Source of the DNA: Scleroderma bovista
Taxonomy: Eukaryota; Basidiomycota; Agaricomycetes; Boletales; Sclerodermataceae
Assembly: GCA_037178675.1 (NCBI GenBank)
Contig: JAYMGJ010000376.1
Span: forward strand, 1 to 56,147
Direction of reading: 5' to 3'
DNA length: 56,147 nucleotides
Numbering within the stretch: the stretch's first letter is position 1; the number at the start of each line of letters is the position of its first letter. A program made the translations under genes and the position numbers. The notes beneath the pieces were generated by a model. The model was given only the letters and a program-made list of their open reading frames with translations, ran no database searches and had not been told where the DNA came from. Shown in pieces: positions 46,013-55,940 of this stretch.

Positions 46013-47144
46013 ATGGCAGTTCTGTCTTCATCACTGCCTCCTGCTATGAACCTTAGACAGCTCGTAGCTGAAGTTCTTCACGAGTTACCATTTGTTTTTG
46101 CCATGATATCTCTTATGATATATTCTTTGTTTGTGTTTTGGTTTGAATGCTGGAGATACAACTACATTGCCGCACTCTTTGTGTGTTATGCAGTTCGTCT
46201 CTTGGTTACCTCACAGCCATGTCCTGCTGCTCCTCCCATTGTTGGCAATGTGGGATTATTTCCCAATGCTAACAACCCCCTTGGTGACGATGATGAGATT
46301 GTTACCATCAATGTTACAGCTCCTCCTAGTGTCCATCAAACGGTGGATTTCTATTGGAGAGAGGCCCTTCGAAATTATCGAGGGTACACACCAAGGACAA
46401 ACCATAGAGCCGATGAGCTCAGTGGTAATATGGGACATATTAGAAGCCTTTTGCCTTTTAATATGCAGGACCATCTTCACTTCACGAATCATGACCGTTT
46501 TTATGGATTCATTGATAGTCACATCGCTGTTCCTGATCCTCAGTGGGCGTTGCCCTACCAATTCCATGTCTTGTTCAGACATTGGCAATCTGTTATCATT
46601 GAATCTCTTCTGTATGATGAAGAGATATTCATTGATAACATTTCAGATGCCAATTACCTTCGAACAGACATCAGACTCCGACTTGAGGAATTCGCACAAG
46701 AACAGGCCCAGGCCAATCTCCAGGTGGAACTCATCTCAAGACAGCTCGCCAATTTATGTTCCTGCGCCTCTGGCCAGGAGCAAAAGTGAACTACAGATGC
46801 AGGAAAGAGGAAGGAGGGAACAGGGAAGGAGGATTGTAAGGATTGGTAATCGTCGAGTGGTACAACCACGACAAGGCCCCACTCCACCTCCTACCTATGC
46901 TGCTGACCACCGTAGAGCTCTTCAAGAGTGATGGTGATGACGCACCAATGTGATTGCTGAAGGAGAAGTCGCCACTGACATTCAACCTGATCTGGAGGAT
47001 AACGGTCCACCCTCTACCGGAGGTGTTTGGACTCAATACGTGCAGGGAGTATTAGAGGAATTCTATGTCGAGCTTAGGCCTGGTGTAGGTTGTGCCACAC
47101 ACCTAGAAAGCCACCCTTCCGAGGAGTTTGCATCAGCAAGGTGA
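46013..47144 (+). CDS. Hypothetical protein with N-terminal membrane segments
   Basis: Not recognised. The first frame (46013-46789, 258 residues) has two likely membrane helices at residues about 26-70 (FAMISLMIYSLFVFWF and YIAALFVCYAVRLLV). A soluble part follows with VDFYWREALRNYRGYTPRTNH, HFTNHDRFYGFIDSHI and PDPQWALPYQFHVLFRHWQ. After about 46735 the better coding frame shifts (SPIYVPAPLARSKSELQ, then RRREQGRRIVRIGNRR), and a third piece ends at 47144 with EEFASAR. A short unresolved intron or indels could explain the frame changes. It lies divergent to the second Plavaka transposase, as the DUF6532 gene does in the first copy, so a passenger role is possible. Confidence 0.45.
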
Positions 47145-47149
47145 CAATT
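47131..47149 (+). repeat. Left copy of a 19-bp inverted repeat bracketing the satellite block
   Basis: CATCAGCAAGGTGACAATT here is found as an exact reverse complement at 55922-55940. It overlaps the 3' end of the ORF ending at 47144. Confidence 0.75.
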
Positions 47150-47159
47150 TCTCTGACAG

Positions 47160-48573
47160 CACTTAGGTCCCTTAACAGTCTGAAATGGTCTGACATGACT
47201 TAACAGTCTGGGAGCATCTGGCATCAGACTGGGAGTTCTGGAATCAGACATTTAAGACCAGTCAGACCAGTCAGACCCTCCAGACAGTAAGTCAGTCAGA
47301 CACTTAAGACCACCCAGACCAGTCAGACCAGTCAGACCCCCCAGAGAGTAAGTCAGTCAGTCATTTAAGACCACCCCAGACCAATCAGATCAGTCAGACC
47401 CCCCAGACAGTAAGTCAGCCAGACATGTAAGACCACCCAGACCACCCAGAGCCATCAGACCCCTCAGATAGTAAGTCAGTCAGACACTTCAGACCACCCA
47501 GACTAGTCAGACTCCTCTGACAGCAAGTCAGTCAGACACTTAAGACCACCCAGAGCAGTCAGAGCAGTCAGACCCCTCAGACAGTAAGTCAGTCAGACAT
47601 TTAAGACCTGTCAGATCAGTCAGAGCAGTCAGACCCACAAGACAGTCAGTCAGTCAGTCAGTCAGACCAGTCAGACCAGTCAGACCCCTCAGACAGTAAG
47701 TCAGTCAAACACTTAAGACCAGACCCCTCAGACAGTAAGTCAGTCAAACACTTAAGACCATCCAGAGCAGTCAGAGCAGTCAGACCCCCCAGACAGTAAG
47801 TCAGTCAGTCATTTAAGACCCTGCCAAACATGTCAGACCAGTCAGACTGATCAGACCCACCAGACAGTCAGACCATTCAGATACTCCAGACCAGTCAGAG
47901 TGGTCAGAGTGGTCAGAGTGGTCAGACCCCCAGACAGTTAGGCCAGTCAGACACTTCAGGCCACTCCAGACCAGTCAGATTCCCCAGACAGTCAGGCCAG
48001 TCAGACACTTCAGACTGTGTCAGATCAGTCAGAGTGGTCAGAGTGGTCAGACCCACTAGACAGCCAGGCCAGTCAGATAGTTCAGACCAATCCAGAGCAG
48101 TCAGAGCAGTCAGAGTGATCAGACCCCCCCAGACAGTCAGGCTAGTCAGACACTTCAGACCACCCCAGACCAGTCAGACCAGTCAGACTGGTTAGACCCC
48201 CCAGGGTGTCAGACTATCAGACACCCCAGACCACTTCAGACCGGTCAGATTGGTCAGAATGGTCAGATCTGCCAGACAGTCCAACCAGTCAGATATTTCA
48301 GGCCACTCCAGACCAGTCAGAACAGTCAGAGTGGTCAGACCCTTCAGGTAGTCAGGCCAGTCAGACACTTCAGGCCACTCCAGACCAGTCAGACCAGTCA
48401 GACCCCCCAGACAGCCAGGCCAGTCAGATGCTTCAGACTGCTTCAAAGCAGTCAGAGCAGTCAGACCCACCAGGTAGTTAGGTCAGTCAGATACTTCAGG
48501 CCATTTCAGAGGTGTCAGAGTTGTCAGAGTTGTCAGACCCCCTAGGCAGTCAGACCAGTCAGACACTTCAGAC
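47160..48573 (+). repeat. CAGAC satellite, left array
   Basis: Built of AGTCAG/CAGAC motifs in a higher-order unit of about 60 bp: AGTAAGTCAGTCAGAC recurs at about 47286, 47347, 47409, 47470, 47583 and 47695. Open frames here (for example 48206-48481, Ser-Asp-Gln-rich) follow from the period being near a multiple of three. The array is cut at its right end by the hAT element and resumes at 52065. Confidence 0.9.
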
Positions 48574-48592
48574 TAGGGTTTGTCACGGGTAT
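48574..48592 (+). repeat. hAT left terminal inverted repeat
   Basis: TAGGGTTTGTCACGGGTAT, immediately after target duplication CTTCAGAC. Confidence 0.95.
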
Positions 48593-48812
48593 ACCCACGG
48601 GTGGGAATAGCTCAACCCGTACCCACACCCGCACTACATACCCACACCCGCCAAGCGGGTACGGGTATGGTCAACGGGTATCACGGGTACCATACCCGTT
48701 GGCATACCCACAATGGGTATGAACGAGTATACCCACAGGTCTGAGTACAATGTAGGTACAGTCTGGGCAAAGCATAGATACATGTGCAATGTAGATGTAG
48801 GTGTACTACTAA

Positions 48813-51752
48813 CTAATCTAAGTTCGTGCCACCCTCAGTCTCATCTTCATCATCGACTTCTGGTAGCGCGCCAACCTTGAGGACGTCTTCATTCTTGACA
48901 AGCCCAAGGTGGCTCCATGCACCGAGGCATAGCAATGCCCTGGTTGAATCAACAGACAGACGAGAGCGAACATGTGAAAGAAGTAGCTGGCCACGGCTAA
49001 AGAGGCGCTCAACATCGATTGAAGTAGCTAGCGGAGATGTCAGTAAAAGAAATAATGCGAGGCCAACTGTGCAGTGCACACCTGGGACAGAAAGGTAATC
49101 GAGTGCCATCCTCGAAAGGCAAGGATATGTGGCACGGTGCTCATGACACCATGCAATGGCACCTGTGACGTGCTCAATGTCAGTGGTAAGGTAGCGGTCG
49201 AGCTCCGTATGATGATCGGAGGATCGGGGAGGAGGTAAAGCATCAAGACGGTTGAACATGTTGGGCACGGCAGCACTCTGCACGGCATCTGTTGAAGTCT
49301 GTATTCCTGATCCAGGTGGGCAATCGGTGAGTGTTCTTGAAGTATGTTAATTTGTAGCATGGGTGAAGAACTAGTATAATGTATGAATGTCCGAGACCAG
49401 ATTCAGAAAACAAAGGATAACTTACCCATCGCAATGCGGTAAAGCACTGACTTGTCTGTTGATGAGTAGTAACGACTTAGTGTTTTCTGTGCAAGCTCCA
49501 TGGAAGCACGGATTGGGGCAGAATAAGATTGACTGTGAGCATAGCTGGTAAATTCCCTGTCCATGAGATCCATGGCAGGGATGACGGATGCGAGATTGGG
49601 GATGCAAACTGGTTGTTCTTTCGTAGCTTTCGTTGGGATGTATGTACTGCCGCGCGAGAAGTAGAGTGTAGCGTCTTTGAGAATCTGCAAACGTGTCATT
49701 TGTTTGTTTGTTTGACGGAACACATGACCAACATGCGGCCACTACTGACCTTCAAAACATCGCGCAGCTCCCCCAGCACTTCCCACTCATGGTCACTCAA
49801 CTCAAACACCCTCAACCCCAAGTCCCTACGCTGGGTAACTCCATCCACTGCATCCCAGTAGTCAACGCCAACGTCAACCATATCGCAACACGAATTCCAG
49901 CGAGTGGAAACATCACGCGGTATCAGGCGGGGCTCCAGCTCAAGATCACGGCAGATTTCTCTCCAAAGCAGGGAGAACAATGGTCGTCGAATGAACAACC
50001 TTGAAGGCCAGCTTGCGCAGCTGTTCCAGGCAATTAACAGCTTGTCTCAGGTAAGTGTTTTCGCTCACCTTGCCAACTGCTAATCTGATCGGACGAATCG
50101 ATGCCTGTAGCTGACGCCGCTCAACATCACTCAATGCTTCAACTTCATCCACCCATCCTTCAGCATTGTCATTCTCGACTGCCTGTCCGTCAACTTCACC
50201 GCTTGTCTCAGCAATCATTGTCGCATCCTCTTCCTCCAACTCTGTCTCAAGCTCAGCCAGTTCAACGTCCCCCAAATCTTTTTTCTTTGGATCAAACAGC
50301 CGCATCAGCGACTTGGCCACAAGGTTCGTTATATGCAAGAAGCAGCGCGATCGTGCGGTTGCCCCATTAAAGCTGGGTACCTTTTCTTCCAGCTTGCGGA
50401 CCATCACATTGTTGTTCGATGCGTTATTGCATGTCACGGCGAGTATCTACTGTTGTTAGTCGAAGGTAAGTCGTCAAGCTTATAATATGTACCTTATTTG
50501 ATATGTTAAACTCATCCAGAACCTGAGCAAAGACGTTTGCAAGTTCGTCCCCTGTGTGGGACTGTAATCCAATTGTCATCAGTCTTATTACATGATAGGT
50601 AAGTTATTCTTACCCTAGCAACTTCGACGATATCTAACGGAATGCTCTGCAGTGAGCCATTATTTTCAAAGTGGACGCCAAATGCTATATATGCACGATG
50701 GTTGGGTGATGTCCACCCATCTGTCGTGAAATTGAGTTTTCCTGGGTACTCCTAGTAAGTTTTTCAGCGTCATCACACTGTCAGTCCTCAAAGATACTGA
50801 CCATCATCATTGTAGCCATCCGCTTCCGTGTTTGAATGAAGACCACACGAACGTCTCGAGCAATTGTGCTCACAGATGGTAAGTAGTATGCTGGTCTACC
50901 TGTCTTCATCAAGCACTGAAAAGCACGGTCTTCGACAATATGAAATGGCCGCAGGCTTTCGGCCACCCAGCGTACAATTTCTGCCCTTCATAGGTGCTCC
51001 ATGTCAGTCAATACACTTGTAGGTTGGCCGGCAATGTTACCTGGTTTCTGCGGGCGTGTGTGGTCGAGTGGAGTGAGTAGGCTTTCCCTTTCCCTTCCTT
51101 TCAAAAGCCTCCGTAATTGACCCGTTGTGCAGAATCCCGTTGACAATCTTTGTTTGGACATCATTAACATCCTTTGCATCGTCAGCGGTGTTCATCACGT
51201 CTTCACCCCAGCAGCTCTTGAGTGCTTGCGCAGGTTACTTGTAGACTTGGAATCTTTGGTGTCGAGAAACCTCCGGATCTTGACACTGCAACGAAGCCCG
51301 CGGCAGCGGAATTGATGCGCACAGCGCCCATCACTATAAATCACTTCGGCCTTAAAAATGTATAAACCGGTGAGGACCACTCCTTCAGCATACGCTCTAC
51401 AAAATAAATTAGAAATAATGTGAATTTACAGATCCTTGAACGTACCCAACTCATCTTTGGGGCTCTCTGCTGGTTCAGCTGCAGGGCTCGAGTTGCGTGT
51501 GGACTCTTCATGGATCGGGACATCCTTGTCAACATTGGTCGTTGCACGTGCCTTCTTTCCGATTACATCACCACTATCAGTGTTCTTACGCTTTGTTGGT
51601 AGCTTCGTGGAGGCAACCTCTGGAGTCTCCCTTTCGTTGGGAGTGTCTGCATTGCTGTCTGGTGGTTTATTCAGCAATGCATGCCTCTCCTCAACAGCTG
51701 CTTTGGCTTTCTCGGTCAATTTTGGCACCTGTTTGCTTGTTGTGGTGGACAT
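48813..51752 (-). pseudogene. hAT transposase with catalytic substitution and frameshifts
   Basis: Start ATG at 51752 (the frame upstream opens only with TTG). After a Lys/Pro/Ser-rich N-terminus, a BED-like zinc-finger region reads SDGRCAHQFRC..RCSVKIRRFLDTKD with SNLRKH. Next come ITEAFERKGKGK, RWVAESLRPFHIVED and YYLPSVSTIARDV. The RNase-H-like core has LNFTTDGWTSPNHRAY (first Asp intact). The second Asp site reads TCNNASNN where the family has TCDNASNN: codon AAT at 50427-50429. STRWNSCCDM, YYSSTDKS and the C-terminal dimerisation part ATSIDVERLFSRGQLLLSHVR (Glu intact, split by an intron) follow. Frame breaks occur at a run of five T (51354-51358) and near 51210. A DDE transposase without its second Asp should be inactive. 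Confidence 0.9.
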
Positions 51753-52045
51753 GGTGGGGAATATGGCTGCATAAGACAAATTTCACTTTCTCATTCAGTA
51801 ATGCCACAGTCTGTCACCGGAGTTTGGAAGCTTGACATTTGTCCATTGCAAATTAGTTCGTGTACTTGGAGATTTGAAATACACTGCTTGGTCTGACATA
51901 CCCAGGTACCCGCACACCTGCATACCCGTGGTAAAACCCACAGCGCGGGTACGGGTATGGGTACCAAATTTCATGGGTGGCTAGATTGGCAACCCGTACC
52001 CGTATCCGTGTGGTACCCGTACCCGCATACCCGTGCGGGTCAGCC

Positions 52046-52064
52046 ATACCCGTGACAAACCCTA
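52046..52064 (-). repeat. hAT right terminal inverted repeat
   Basis: Exact reverse complement of the left 19 bp, immediately before the second CTTCAGAC. Confidence 0.95.
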
Positions 52065-52745
52065 CTTCAGACTGCTCCAGATCAGTCAGAGCAATCAGAG
52101 CAGTCAGTCCCCACTGACACTCAGAGCAGTCAGACACTTCAGACTTCTCCAGATCAGTCAGAGTGGTCAGTGGTCAGACCCACCAGGTAGTCAGGCCAGT
52201 CAGACAGTCCAGACTAGTCAAAGTGGTTTAGACCAATCAGACCAGTCAAACATTTAAGACCCTGCCAGACATGTCAGACCAGTCAGACTGATCAGAACCC
52301 CCAGACAGTCAGACCAGTCAGACACTTCAGATCATTCCAGACCAACCAACCAGTCAGACTGATCAGACCCCCTAGGGTGTCAGACTGCCAGATAGTCCAG
52401 ACCAGTCAGAGCAGTCAGAGTGGTCAGACCCCCTCAGACTGTCAGACTGCCAGACTGGCCAGACAGATCAGACACAGACAGTCAGACCAGTCAGACACTT
52501 CAGATCATTCCAGACGGGTCAGAGCAGTCAGACTCTCCAGCTAGTAAGGTTGTCAGATAGATAAGACCATTCAGAGTAACCAGCACAATCAGGCCCTGCA
52601 GATAATAAGTCACTCAGAAAGTTTAGACCACCCAGACCATCAGACTGTCAGACAGTCCATATGAGTCATGGCAGCCAGATACCCCAACCAGTAAGTTAGT
52701 CAGACAGTCAAGACCATTCAGACCATTCAGACCATTCAGAAAATG
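52065..52745 (+). repeat. CAGAC satellite, continuation of left array
   Basis: Same motif and strand as 47160-48573; joined to it once the hAT element and one target copy are removed. The right-hand 150 bp are more diverged. Confidence 0.9.
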
Positions 52746-53263
52746 TGATTAACAGACAAAACCTAATAGTCAATCATTGTTGTTACATATGTCTCAAGAA
52801 CAAGCAATAGTGTAACAATATATTCATGTAACTAATCTATAATTGTTAGGGGTCCCTATTGTCATTTAGGCATGGGTCATCATTGCCTAGGGGACAGGTT
52901 GCCACCATGGTTGTCAACAGTGATGCTGGCAGTCAAATCACCTTGTTTACAAGGTCACTGCATGTGGAAATTGTAGATGCTTTTTTCAACATCCATGCAA
53001 TTGCCTGTAGTAACAAAACTCTGCTGTGGAAAAAGCCATAGTTTGGAGGCCACTTCACAAGTGTACCAGCTCTCTATAGTTAAGAAGGTGAATGGTACAG
53101 TCATTCAGATTGGCTTGTGCCAAGGGGGTTAGTTTAGAGATATATGAGCATGCACATAAACAAGGTGCCTGCCATCGGTGATGGCTTTGTTCTGGTTAAA
53201 GGTGTATGGGTGTTAGGTCCTAGCAGAGTTTGAAACCTAACCTAGTGGTCCTCCTCTACTATG

Positions 53264-53295
53264 AATTATTTTATTTTATTTTATTTTATTTAATA
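53264..53295 (+). repeat. TTTTA microsatellite
   Basis: About five to six copies of ATTTT in a row. Confidence 0.8.
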
Positions 53296-53334
53296 TTTGG
53301 CTGACCCATACACCTTTAGCTAGAGTGCCCAGAT

Positions 53335-53400
53335 TAATCTCTTCCTATCCTCTGCATTTGAAATTAGGGCTATACAAATGCAGAGGATAGGAACAGATTA
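53335..53400. repeat. Long perfect-arm hairpin
   Basis: CCTATCCTCTGCATTTG (53344-53360) is followed after a 14-nt loop by its exact reverse complement (53375-53391). With one mismatch each arm extends to about 26 bp (TTAATCT.TTCC...). No T-run or gene context marks it as a terminator. Confidence 0.8.
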
Positions 53401-53589
53401 ATATCCATTCACCCTGCCTGTGGACAACACCAAATTTGACCACATGCTCACACTGGGTCAATCCAGTGTCAGTAGTATAGTAGCAATAACACATCAATAC
53501 CAAAAAAAGAGCCATTAAAACAAAACAATTTTTATTGTATCAAGGTATGACATGGACTAAATACTATATTAAATAAATTGCACCGCCGC

Positions 53590-55075
53590 CGCCATCGTGT
53601 GATCATCGACGCGGGGTGGTGGGTGGTAGTGGGTCGGTGTCGTCGCCGTTGTCGCGTTGGTGGGCCAATGTGGTGGTGATCAGTGTTTCGCATTGTCGAC
53701 GCAGTTGGGTGGTGGACATGTCATTGGCCGTTGTCGTCGCGTTGGTGGTCGACGACGCCGGTGGCGGTAGTGGAGGCTGTCGTGGTCGTCGGTGTTGGTG
53801 GCCATGTCGACGACATTGAGGGTGGGGTGTGGTCGTTGTCGTTGTCGCAAATGGTGGTGGGGACGTCGTCGTCATCACGTTGGTGGTGGCCGTCGTCGTC
53901 GTCGACGCTGGTGGTGGAATGGGTGGTGGGTGTCGTCGTCTTGCACTCGCCGTCGCCGTCCTCGTCCTTGTCGCATCAACCTCGTCGTCCTTGTCCTCGT
54001 CGTGTCATCCTCGTCGTCATCCACACGGGTGTTGGTGATGGTGGGGTTGGGCGATTTGCTGGCGGTGGTGGTGTCGTCGACGGCTACGACACTGGGGCTG
54101 GGGTGGTCACCGTTGTTGACGACGACACTGGTCGTCGTCGTCGCTGCAGGTGCTGCGGTGGTCGTTGTCAGTAGTGGTTGGTGGATGCGAAGAACTTACC
54201 TTTGTGCAGAGCGCGGGACTTAGAAAAAAAAATGGAGTTGTTGTGATTACAAATCACGTCACAACAAATGCAAACTTTCTCTACATAAGTCCCGCGTCAC
54301 CACTCTGCCTCCCATTCAACCACGACGACGACGACGCGTCGACCACCACCACCCACGACCACGACCACCACCCACGATGACAAACGACTCGCTATCAGGT
54401 ACGTACCATCGCATGCAGCGCCCACCACTAACACGCGACCATGACAGCCCCAGCATCGTCTCTAACGGACGACCGTGGATGATGACGACGCCCACCCCTA
54501 CGTCGTCTCTAGCGGGCGACCGTGGACGACGACGACGCCCACCCCTACGTCGTCTCTAACGGACGACCGTGGACGACGATGACGCCCTCCCCTACATCGT
54601 CTCTAACGGACGACCGTGGACGACGATGACACCCTCCCCTACGTCTTCTCTAGCGGACGACCGTGGACGACAACGACGCCCTCCCCTACGTCGTCTCTAG
54701 CAGGTGACCGTGGACGACGACGATGCCCACCCCTACGTCGTCTCTAACGGACGACGGACCATAATCACCCATCCCAGCGTCGTCTCTGACGGACGACGGA
54801 CGACGCTCAACGTCGACGACCTGCGTCAACGTTGCAGGCAACCACCTGGACAACGACGATGACCCCACCACCACCAGCGACGACAACCACGACGTCGACA
54901 CCCCCCGCGTCCGCCATCCCCAGCACTTTGCCCAAAGACGACAACAACATTCTCCCAGCCCCAGCGTCATCTGGCGACCGCAACGACGCGTACCCGTGTC
55001 CCCCAGCCCCAGCATTGTCGACACAGCCATCACCCACACCCACATCGGCGTCGATGACGCGACTATTACGCTACC
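53590..55075. repeat. GTC-rich / GAC-rich mirror block
   Basis: 53590-54190 is dominated by GTCGTC/GGTGGT on the plus strand and 54300-55050 by its complement type GACGAC/CCACCA. At the centre CGCGGGACTTA (54212-54222) and TAAGTCCCGCG (54286-54296) form an 11-bp inverted repeat, and GCAGAG/CTCTGC lie outside it. The block thus behaves as an imperfect palindrome of about 1.5 kb centred near 54254. Open frames inside (up to 163 codons) are triplet-bias artefacts. Confidence 0.65.
54454..54790 (+). repeat. 47-bp minisatellite
   Basis: Six consecutive 47-bp units begin at 54454, 54501, 54548, 54595, 54642 and 54689, with a seventh at 54736 that is truncated to 42 bp before 54778. Each starts with CGTCGTCTCTARCGGRCGAC or CATCGTCTCT. 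The period is not a multiple of three, so it is not a protein repeat. Confidence 0.9.
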
Positions 55076-55197
55076 AGAATCTATGATGCCCCCCCTCCAT
55101 TCGTATATAATATATATTTATTGTATTTTTTCAGAATTAATATAAATTTATTAACATGAATATTAAACAAATTAAGTGATAAAAGAATACAGATGGA

Positions 55198-55920
55198 TAG
55201 AGCTAATGGCCTGGCCAGTCTGACTTATCTGACTGGTCTTACTGGTCCAATTAGTGTTATTGGTCTGGCTAGTCTTACTAGTCTAATTGGTCTAACTGGT
55301 CTGAGTCTCTGAATTGTCTGGCCACTCTGGCCAGTCTTACTGATGTGACTTGTCTGGGTGGCCTGACTGGTCTTGTTGGTCTGGATTGTCTTAAATGTCT
55401 GACCAACTTACTGTCTGACAGGTCTGACAGTCTGGGTGATCTGATTAGGCTGGGTGGTCTGGATGGTCTGGATTGTCTTGACTGTCTGACTGACTTACAG
55501 TCTGGGTGGTCTGGATGGTCTGGATGGTCTTCACTGGCTGACTGTCTGACTGGCTGGCTGGTCTGGCTGGTCTGACATGTCTGAATGGTCTTCACTGGCT
55601 GACTGACTTATGATCTGGGTGGTCTGACAGGTCTGACAGGTCTGGATGGTCTTAACTGTCTGACTGACTTACTGCCTGAGTGGTCTGACCAGTCTGACCG
55701 GTCTGGATTGTCTTAACTCTCTGACTGACTTACTGCCTGGGTGGTCTGACTGGTCTGGAGTGGTCTGGACTGTCTGACTGGTCTGACTGGTCTGGTGGTC
55801 TGGCCATCTGGTTTCAGACACCCTGGTCTGATGGTCTGGAATGGCTTGACTGACTTATCTGACTTATCCATCTTAACTGTCTGATTCCAGACAATCCAGA
55901 CACTGTAAGAGAGTTAAGAC
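55198..55920 (-). repeat. CAGAC satellite, right array in inverted orientation
   Basis: Plus strand reads GTCTGACTGGTCTGG-type motifs, the reverse complement of the left arrays, with units like TGTCTGACTGACTTACTG matching the left CAGACAGTAAGTCAGTCAG. Confidence 0.9.
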
Positions 55921-55921
55921 C

Positions 55922-55940
55922 AATTGTCACCTTGCTGATG
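55922..55940 (-). repeat. Right copy of the 19-bp bracketing inverted repeat
   Basis: Exact reverse complement of 47131-47149, just outside the right satellite array. Confidence 0.75.

Larger units (their letters stand above)
48574..52064 (-). mobile_element. hAT-superfamily DNA transposon, 3,491 bp
   Basis: Terminal inverted repeats are perfect over 19 bp (TAGGGTTTGTCACGGGTAT; 48574-48592 and 52046-52064). An exact 8-bp target duplication CTTCAGAC flanks it (48566-48573 and 52065-52072), as expected for hAT. Both subterminal regions, about 150 bp each, are packed with ACCCGTAC/GGGTATACCC motifs in both orientations, likely transposase-binding sites. The single gene is on the minus strand. 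The ends are intact although the transposase is not. Confidence 0.95.
52746..53583. other. AT-rich unique spacer in the satellite block
   Basis: Holds a short plus-strand frame (52859-53041, 60 codons) without a domain, a TTTTA microsatellite and one long hairpin, described separately. No gene supported. Confidence 0.4.

Noticed and set aside
48206..48481. 91-codon Ser/Asp/Gln-rich open frame in the CAGAC satellite
   Set aside because: The frame follows from the roughly 60-bp period and recurs along the array; both strands are open in places.
47160..48573. Regularly spaced short repeats as a CRISPR array
   Set aside because: Contiguous satellite without unique spacers, in a fungal nuclear genome.
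53683..54174. 163-codon open frame rich in Val/Ser/Gly in the GTC block
   Set aside because: Triplet-biased DNA gives open frames in all phases; no domain and no start context.
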